From contig CALFSV010000163.1 of assembly GCA_937916485.1 (NCBI GenBank), positions 1 through 9,902 on the forward strand: a DNA stretch of 9,902 nt. The letters are read 5' to 3'. The notes beneath the pieces were generated by a model that had not been told where the DNA came from, made no database searches, and saw nothing but the letters and a program-made list of their open reading frames with translations. Shown piece after piece: positions 6,167-9,902 of the stretch. The DNA comes from an uncultured Paracoccaceae bacterium. Its GTDB lineage: Bacteria; Pseudomonadota; Alphaproteobacteria; Rhodobacterales; Rhodobacteraceae. The translations under genes and the position numbers were made by a program. Every line of letters starts with the position of its first letter. Position 1 is the first letter of the stretch.

Positions 6167-7363
6167 ATGTCGTCACCGAGTGCTGTTCGTCACATTAATG
6201 AAACGCGCGCCTTAGACGCAATCAGAAGTCAGGGTTCCCTGAGTCGAGCAGATATTGCGCGCGAGCTCAAAGTCACCAGGGCGACCGCGTCAGTTTTGGT
6301 TGCGTCGCTTATTGAGGTGGGCATGTTAGTTGATGAATCCGACGCCGCATCAGCGGCGCGAACCACCAAGAGAACAGGTCGACCTAGCACTAATGTATGT
6401 CTGAATCCAAATTATGCATACTTCTTAGGCGTCGAAGTCGGCGTTGGACGCGGGACGGTCGCAATAATCGACTTTGCCGGCGAAGTCCACGCAAAGCACG
6501 AGTATCGGTTCTCATTGGATCAGAATGAGCCCAAAGAAGTGGCTGAACGCGTCGCGAATGAAGTCCGCGCGGTACTAGCGACGCTAGATCGCCGCCCCAA
6601 AACTATTTCTGGGAGAATATCAATTGCGGGCCTAATGGACTTGAAGGGTCACCTCGTGCGCTCGCCCTTCCTAGGTTGGTATGACATACCTTTCCTCGAA
6701 ATGATGCGCTCAGCCTTGCCCGAAGTCGAATTGATGGGCGTCGAGAATGACGCCGACGCATTTGCTGCTGCAGAAATGCAATATTCAGTGGATCGCGAAA
6801 ACGAAAACACAGTCTATCTCCTGCTCGATACCGGTATTGGCGGTTGTGCCGTTGTCGATGGAAATATTCTACGCGGGCACATGGGCTTTGCGGGAGAGCT
6901 CGGACACATGATTATCGGTGACAAGGGATATTCTACATCTGGCAAGTCCGTTATCGACGGTTCACTTGAAAGCTATGTTGGACGGATTGCACTACTCAAA
7001 CGTTATAGCCATTACGGTGGCCATACTGAGTATATTTCGGAGTTTGTCGCAGCGCTTGATGGTGGAGAAGAAGCCGCGACGAGTGCATTGCATGACTGGG
7101 CCAATCATCTTGGTCGAGGAATCGCATCCATTGTTAGCGTGTTGGCCCCCGAACATATCGTCGTTGGTGGTGCGCTCGCTCCGTTATATGAACGCTGTGA
7201 CGCCGTCGTGCAGGCGACTCTTGCTTCAAAACTTGTTGCCGGATCTCATTTCCCCGAGTTTAGCATCTCAAATCTTGGACGCACAGCGCCAGCAATTGGC
7301 GCGGCCTTTTTAGTCCAACGGGACCTATTTACCTATGACCCAAAAATAGTCTTCGGCAAATGA
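6167..7363 (+). CDS. ROK-family transcriptional regulator lacking the zinc cysteines
   Basis: A 398-residue protein (406 from the TTG at 6143) with an N-terminal winged helix-turn-helix at about residues 12-60 (GSLSRADIARELKVTRATAS) and a C-terminal ROK sugar-binding domain. In the ROK part the phosphate loop is degenerate (VGVGRG), as in regulators that do not phosphorylate. N194-D195 fit the conserved ND pair, and DTGIGG begins at D221. GELGH ends at H247, the usual first zinc ligand. The following motif, normally CxCGxxGC-LE, reads S256-T-S258-G and then, after a 3-residue insertion, G-S266-LE: all three zinc cysteines are serine. Family members (NagC, Mlc, XylR, FrcR-like) usually repress sugar genes and release DNA on binding sugar. 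It is divergent from a polyol dehydrogenase gene and has a candidate operator just upstream, so local and self control are likely. The inducer is unknown. Confidence 0.9.
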   Translation: MSSPSAVRHINETRALDAIRSQGSLSRADIARELKVTRATASVLVASLIEVGMLVDESDAASAARTTKRTGRPSTNVCLNPNYAYFLGVEVGVGRGTVAIIDFAGEVHAKHEYRFSLDQNEPKEVAERVANEVRAVLATLDRRPKTISGRISIAGLMDLKGHLVRSPFLGWYDIPFLEMMRSALPEVELMGVENDADAFAAAEMQYSVDRENENTVYLLLDTGIGGCAVVDGNILRGHMGFAGELGHMIIGDKGYSTSGKSVIDGSLESYVGRIALLKRYSHYGGHTEYISEFVAALDGGEEAATSALHDWANHLGRGIASIVSVLAPEHIVVGGALAPLYERCDAVVQATLASKLVAGSHFPEFSISNLGRTAPAIGAAFLVQRDLFTYDPKIVFGK

Positions 7364-7398
7364 AAAATTGAGAATGACTGAAGTGTTCGGTTCGTTTG

Positions 7399-7415
7399 AA
7401 CAGCTTCTAGCTGTT
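7399..7415. other. Perfect 7-bp stem-loop downstream of the ROK gene
   Basis: AACAGCT-TCT-AGCTGTT forms a perfect 7-bp stem with a 3-nt loop, 36 nt after the ROK stop codon. It has no T-run on either strand and only moderate GC, so it is a weak terminator candidate at best. It could equally be a chance palindrome or a protein site. Confidence 0.3.
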
Positions 7416-7481
7416 TCGTAAGTGGATTTCCTGCTCGGTGGTACCGTGATGGGGATTGTTTGCGACGGGTTGAGACATGCT

Positions 7482-7631
7482 TGCATGGGGATCAATTGAG
7501 TCGTAGAATTAGGTGTAAAGGCGGAGACTTTTGCGGGCGCCTTACACGCTGTCATTGGCCCGAAGGTTGACCTCCTCGTATTTGATCGCTCGCCAGAGCC
7601 GTTAGGCGAAGACGCCGTCGCACCACGCGCC
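7482..7631 (-). pseudogene. Degenerate IS3-family transposase fragment (second type)
   Basis: Read on the minus strand from 7631, fifty codons follow a well-known integrase-core tail: GAWCDGVFA, stop, RLWRAIKYEEVNLRANDSV, stop, GARKSLRLYT, stop, FYDSIDPH. Functional IS3-family proteins of this type read GAWRDNVFVERLWRSIKYEEVYLRAYDS-like followed by RRPHSSL. Three in-frame stops and loss of the RPHSSLD end show it is long dead. The RLWR-KYEEV type differs from the CESFFATL type at 5934-6059, so two separate elements were involved. It lies between the convergent ROK and transaldolase genes and marks the other flank of the regulator gene. Confidence 0.75.
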
Positions 7632-7708
7632 TACTTGTCAGCCGGGAGGCTTGGGAGGTCGTATCCTTGCCGGCTATCAACACACAGCGCTGCATTGGTG
7701 TGACAGCG

Positions 7709-8665
7709 TCAGTCCAATTTCGCGCGAATGATCTCGCGAAGTTTTTCAAGGTCTTCGGCGAACCCACGGATGCCAGCGGCGAGCATTTCGGTGGCCATGG
7801 CATCTTCATTCATTTCCCACCGGAATCGCGTTTCGTCAATCCCGACCGCGGGTTCTGGCTGAAAGCAATCCGGCGAGAGAACTCGGTCGACGGAACCGTC
7901 GCTACCGGCGAGTTCATCAAGGAGATTTGGAGCAATGGTCAGGCGATCGCATCCGGCGAGCGCTTCAATCTGACCAGTGGAGCGAAAAGATGCGGCCATC
8001 ACAACGGTCTTTATATCGTGCGCCTTGTAGAAGTTGTAAATATTGCGGACCGAGATGACGCCAGGATCTTCCTCAGGTGGGTAGAAAGAGGTGCCAGACG
8101 ACTTCTTGTTCCAGTCGGTGATGCGACCGACAAAAGGCGAGATTAGGAATACCCCAGCGTCAGCGCAGGCGATGGCCTGGGCCTTGTTGAAAAGCAAGGT
8201 CAGGTTGCAATTGATGCCCTTCTTTTGCAGCACGGCCGCTGCGCGGATGCCTTCCCAAGTGGATGCGAGCTTAACGAGTATCCGGTCGCGGGAGATACTG
8301 CGGGCCTCGTAGTCAGCGATGATTGCTTCAGCTCGTTCAATGGACCCCTTTGCGTCAAACGAGAGATCGGCATCGACTTCTGTGGATACGCGACCAGGAA
8401 CAATTTCTGAAAGTTCCGCACCGACCGATACAGCGAGGCGGTCGGCAATGGCGCTGACTCGAACTTCGGCATTGCCGTTCTGTCGCCCCCCCCACGCGAG
8501 TGCCTCCTTGATTGTGTTCTCAAATTCCGGCGTGCTGAGTGCTTTCAGGACGATTGACGGGTTAGTCGTACAATCGATGGGTTTCAGGCGGCGAACAGCC
8601 TCAATATCGCCGGTATCGGCGACGATGGTTGTCATAGTGCGAAGGGTGTCGAGTTTCGTTTTCAT
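7709..8665 (-). CDS. tal: Transaldolase, TalB type
   Basis: A cytoplasmic pentose phosphate enzyme that moves a dihydroxyacetone unit between fructose 6-phosphate/erythrose 4-phosphate and sedoheptulose 7-phosphate/glyceraldehyde 3-phosphate. The 318-residue length is that of the TalB class. D17, N35 (within CTTNPS), E96 (in STEVDAD) and the Schiff-base lysine K132 (in RILVKLASTWEGI) fall at the same residue numbers as in Escherichia coli TalB, so the start is well fixed. AAGG (minus strand, 8675-8678) lies 9 nt upstream of the ATG. It is the last visible gene of a minus-strand operon, 56 nt after the kinase gene, which suggests a dedicated copy for sugar catabolism rather than the housekeeping one. 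That last point is inference. Confidence 0.95.
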   Translation of the reverse strand: MKTKLDTLRTMTTIVADTGDIEAVRRLKPIDCTTNPSIVLKALSTPEFENTIKEALAWGGRQNGNAEVRVSAIADRLAVSVGAELSEIVPGRVSTEVDADLSFDAKGSIERAEAIIADYEARSISRDRILVKLASTWEGIRAAAVLQKKGINCNLTLLFNKAQAIACADAGVFLISPFVGRITDWNKKSSGTSFYPPEEDPGVISVRNIYNFYKAHDIKTVVMAASFRSTGQIEALAGCDRLTIAPNLLDELAGSDGSVDRVLSPDCFQPEPAVGIDETRFRWEMNEDAMATEMLAAGIRGFAEDLEKLREIIRAKLD

Positions 8666-8721
8666 CTCGGCTTACCTTTATGGAAAATGTGAAGTTTTTT
8701 GGCTTAATGGCGCGATTCCTA

Positions 8722-9354
8722 CTAGCCGTCATTGTTGACGGTGATATCCGAGGGGCGAGAGGACCGCGCAACCAAACGCGCGTTGGGAAGGTCGTTACCC
8801 TCCAACTTGGTCCTGATCTCATCTTCTGACAGGCCTAAACCATCCCATCGAGCATAGAGCCGTTTTTCCAACACCGACTCGGACACCTCCAGGAATACGG
8901 TTTTATCGAAGAATTGCTGAAGCGGTGTCCAGTCCGGATCATCGAGGAGAAGGTAGTTGCCATCGACAAGAATCAGGCGAGCCTCCGGCCCGATGATCCG
9001 GGCGCCGGCTCTCGCAATCTCGATGGACCGATCAAAAACCGGTACAGCGACCTCACTCCCATCGTCCTCGGCCAATCTCACCAGGGTCGTGGCGAAGCCT
9101 CCCACGTCGAAGGTGTGCGGCGCGCCTTTACGCGGCCGATGGCCGCGCGCATTCAGAACGATGTCGTCGAAATGGAAGCCGTCCATCGGCAGCACTTCAC
9201 AGTTTACCCGCTCGCTAAGTGTCGCCTGCAGCGCCTCGGCAAAGGTACTTTTGCCAGCACCGGGAGCGCCCACGATCGCCACGATTCGGCGCTTTTGGTC
9301 TTGCGTCGTGGCTAGATGGTTGGCGAGGCTCGCAAGGTCCAACTTCCTGCTCAC
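8722..9354 (-). CDS. P-loop sugar/nucleoside kinase, FrcK-like
   Basis: A 210-residue kinase of the phosphoribulokinase/uridine kinase/pantothenate kinase-like P-loop group. Walker A GAPGAGKST is at 29-37, followed by a PMDGFHFDD motif near residue 56 and a hydrophobic strand ILVDGNYLLL near 128. The short length and these motifs match the FrcK-type protein in rhizobial fructose uptake (frc) operons and the YggC-like proteins. The start is a GTG that overlaps the upstream stop as GTGA; GGAG (minus strand, 9364-9367) lies 9 nt before it. Placed between a ketose epimerase-like gene and transaldolase, it most plausibly phosphorylates a ketose such as fructose or allulose, supplying a transaldolase-linked pathway. 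FrcK biochemistry is thinly known, so the substrate is an inference. No gene symbol is assigned. Confidence 0.85.
   Translation of the reverse strand: MSRKLDLASLANHLATTQDQKRRIVAIVGAPGAGKSTFAEALQATLSERVNCEVLPMDGFHFDDIVLNARGHRPRKGAPHTFDVGGFATTLVRLAEDDGSEVAVPVFDRSIEIARAGARIIGPEARLILVDGNYLLLDDPDWTPLQQFFDKTVFLEVSESVLEKRLYARWDGLGLSEDEIRTKLEGNDLPNARLVARSSRPSDITVNNDG
8726..8741. other. Small hairpin at the 3' end of the kinase gene
   Basis: CCGTCA-TTGT-TGACGG makes a 6-bp stem with a 4-nt loop inside the last codons of the kinase gene. No T-run follows on the minus strand, so it is not a standard terminator. It might affect mRNA processing between kinase and transaldolase, or be chance. Confidence 0.25.
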
Positions 9355-9902
9355 AACAGACGGCTCCGCTCGACCTGGCGTTCAACTTCCTGAGCAGCTT
9401 TCAACTGCGCCTTGGTATACATAAGCGCGTGGGTCGCGAGATCGAAACCGTCTTCCCAGAGGTTGCGCCAGATCGCGAGGATGCCTTCCAGCGGCTGACC
9501 CACGACCCGGGACGAGAAGCTCTCAAAGGAGATCGGACCTTCGTATTTCGCCCGAACCAAGGCACGGAACACACTTTGCAGATCGATAGAACCCGTCCCT
9601 AAATACCCGCGATGGCTATCCCCGGTGTGGAAGTACCCGATATGCGGGCCTGCGTCGATGATCGCCGAAGGGATGTCGGACTCCTCGATATTCATGTGAT
9701 AAACGTCAAGGTGCACCTTGACGTTTGGCGAATCCACGAGTTTGCACATTTCCACCCCTTGGGCAGCGGTGTTGCAGATGTTGGTCTCGTAGCGGTTGAC
9801 GACTTCCAGACACAGAGTGATGTCGCTCTTCGCGGCCTCTTCGGCGACTTCATGCAGGATTTCTGCAGACCGCCGAATACCATCCTCCGTGGGTTGCGTG
9901 AA
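9351..9902 (-). CDS. Ketose 3-epimerase-like TIM-barrel protein (5' partial)
   Basis: The last 183 residues of a sugar phosphate isomerase/epimerase-family barrel; the frame is open to the window end and no true start is visible. The four metal ligands expected of D-tagatose/D-allulose 3-epimerases can be placed on the visible part: E33 (LEVVNRYETN), D66 (VHLDVYHMNIEE), H92 (YFHTGDSHRG) and E127 (PISFESF), with R98 also conserved. The NRYETN and MNIEE elements are typical of the ketose 3-epimerase branch rather than of IolE or endonuclease IV. It probably interconverts ketoses at C3 (for example fructose/allulose or tagatose/sorbose) with a divalent metal, in the cytoplasm. The GTGA overlap with the kinase gene shows one operon. 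Substrate is not decided by sequence; hydroxypyruvate-isomerase-like or other relatives remain possible. Confidence 0.85.
   Translation of the reverse strand, partial: FTQPTEDGIRRSAEILHEVAEEAAKSDITLCLEVVNRYETNICNTAAQGVEMCKLVDSPNVKVHLDVYHMNIEESDIPSAIIDAGPHIGYFHTGDSHRGYLGTGSIDLQSVFRALVRAKYEGPISFESFSSRVVGQPLEGILAIWRNLWEDGFDLATHALMYTKAQLKAAQEVERQVERSRLL

Larger units (their letters stand above)
7364..7708. other. Intergenic region between convergent ROK and transaldolase genes
   Basis: No intact gene is visible. A stem-loop lies at 7399-7415 and a decayed transposase tail at about 7482-7631. The remaining 7632-7708 may be more of the same IS remnant but is too altered to read with confidence. 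Confidence 0.5.

Noticed and set aside
7667..8146. 159-codon plus-strand frame over the transaldolase gene
   Set aside because: Antisense to a transaldolase with all catalytic residues; no domain of its own.
1..9902. CRISPR array, tRNA/rRNA, toxin-antitoxin or defence system
   Set aside because: No regularly spaced repeats, no RNA-gene sequence I could recognise, and every long supported frame is a sugar-metabolism, regulatory or transposase-derived gene.

Overview
The window reads as a carbohydrate (polyol/ketose) catabolism region of an alphaproteobacterium, most likely a member of the Rhodobacterales. This rests on the gene order ABC permease - ABC ATPase - sorbitol dehydrogenase - mannitol 2-dehydrogenase, which is the smo/mtl arrangement known from Rhodobacter, and on a divergent SDR that closely resembles the Rhodobacter galactitol dehydrogenase type. 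Assignment is by protein-family recognition from the sequence alone; no database search was run.

Layout. (1) 1-3831, plus strand: the 3' part of a tightly packed smo/mtl operon. It holds the inner-membrane permease SmoG (5' end outside the window), the ATPase SmoK (TTG start), sorbitol dehydrogenase SmoS/PolS (4-nt ATGA overlap) and mannitol 2-dehydrogenase MtlK (13-nt overlap). (2) 3818-5612, minus strand: a C-terminally truncated EutC/ornithine-cyclodeaminase-like gene that collides tail-to-tail with mtlK, then about 290 nt without a convincing gene, then a GatDH-like SDR. (3) 5613-6166: a divergent control region with two copies of the same 17-bp palindrome, one near each outer edge. Between them lies a decayed IS3-family transposase tail and a tandem pair of IS-end-like repeats. 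(4) 6167-7363, plus: a ROK-family transcriptional regulator whose usual zinc-ligand cysteines are replaced by serines. (5) 7364-7708: a second, different decayed IS3-family transposase tail. (6) 7709-9902, minus: an operon of a ketose 3-epimerase-like TIM-barrel protein (5' end outside the window), a FrcK-like P-loop kinase (GTGA overlap) and a TalB-type transaldolase.

How it may work together (inference). Polyols such as sorbitol or mannitol enter through the SmoEFGK transporter and are oxidised to fructose by SmoS and MtlK; the GatDH-like enzyme would oxidise a further polyol to a ketose. The minus-strand operon could interconvert ketoses at C3, phosphorylate them and pass the phosphate esters into the pentose phosphate pathway. 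The ROK protein is the obvious local regulator, and the paired palindromes are its best candidate operators. The truncated gene, the abrupt end of the smo/mtl operon and the two IS scars suggest that the middle 4 kb was assembled by rearrangement next to an older operon.
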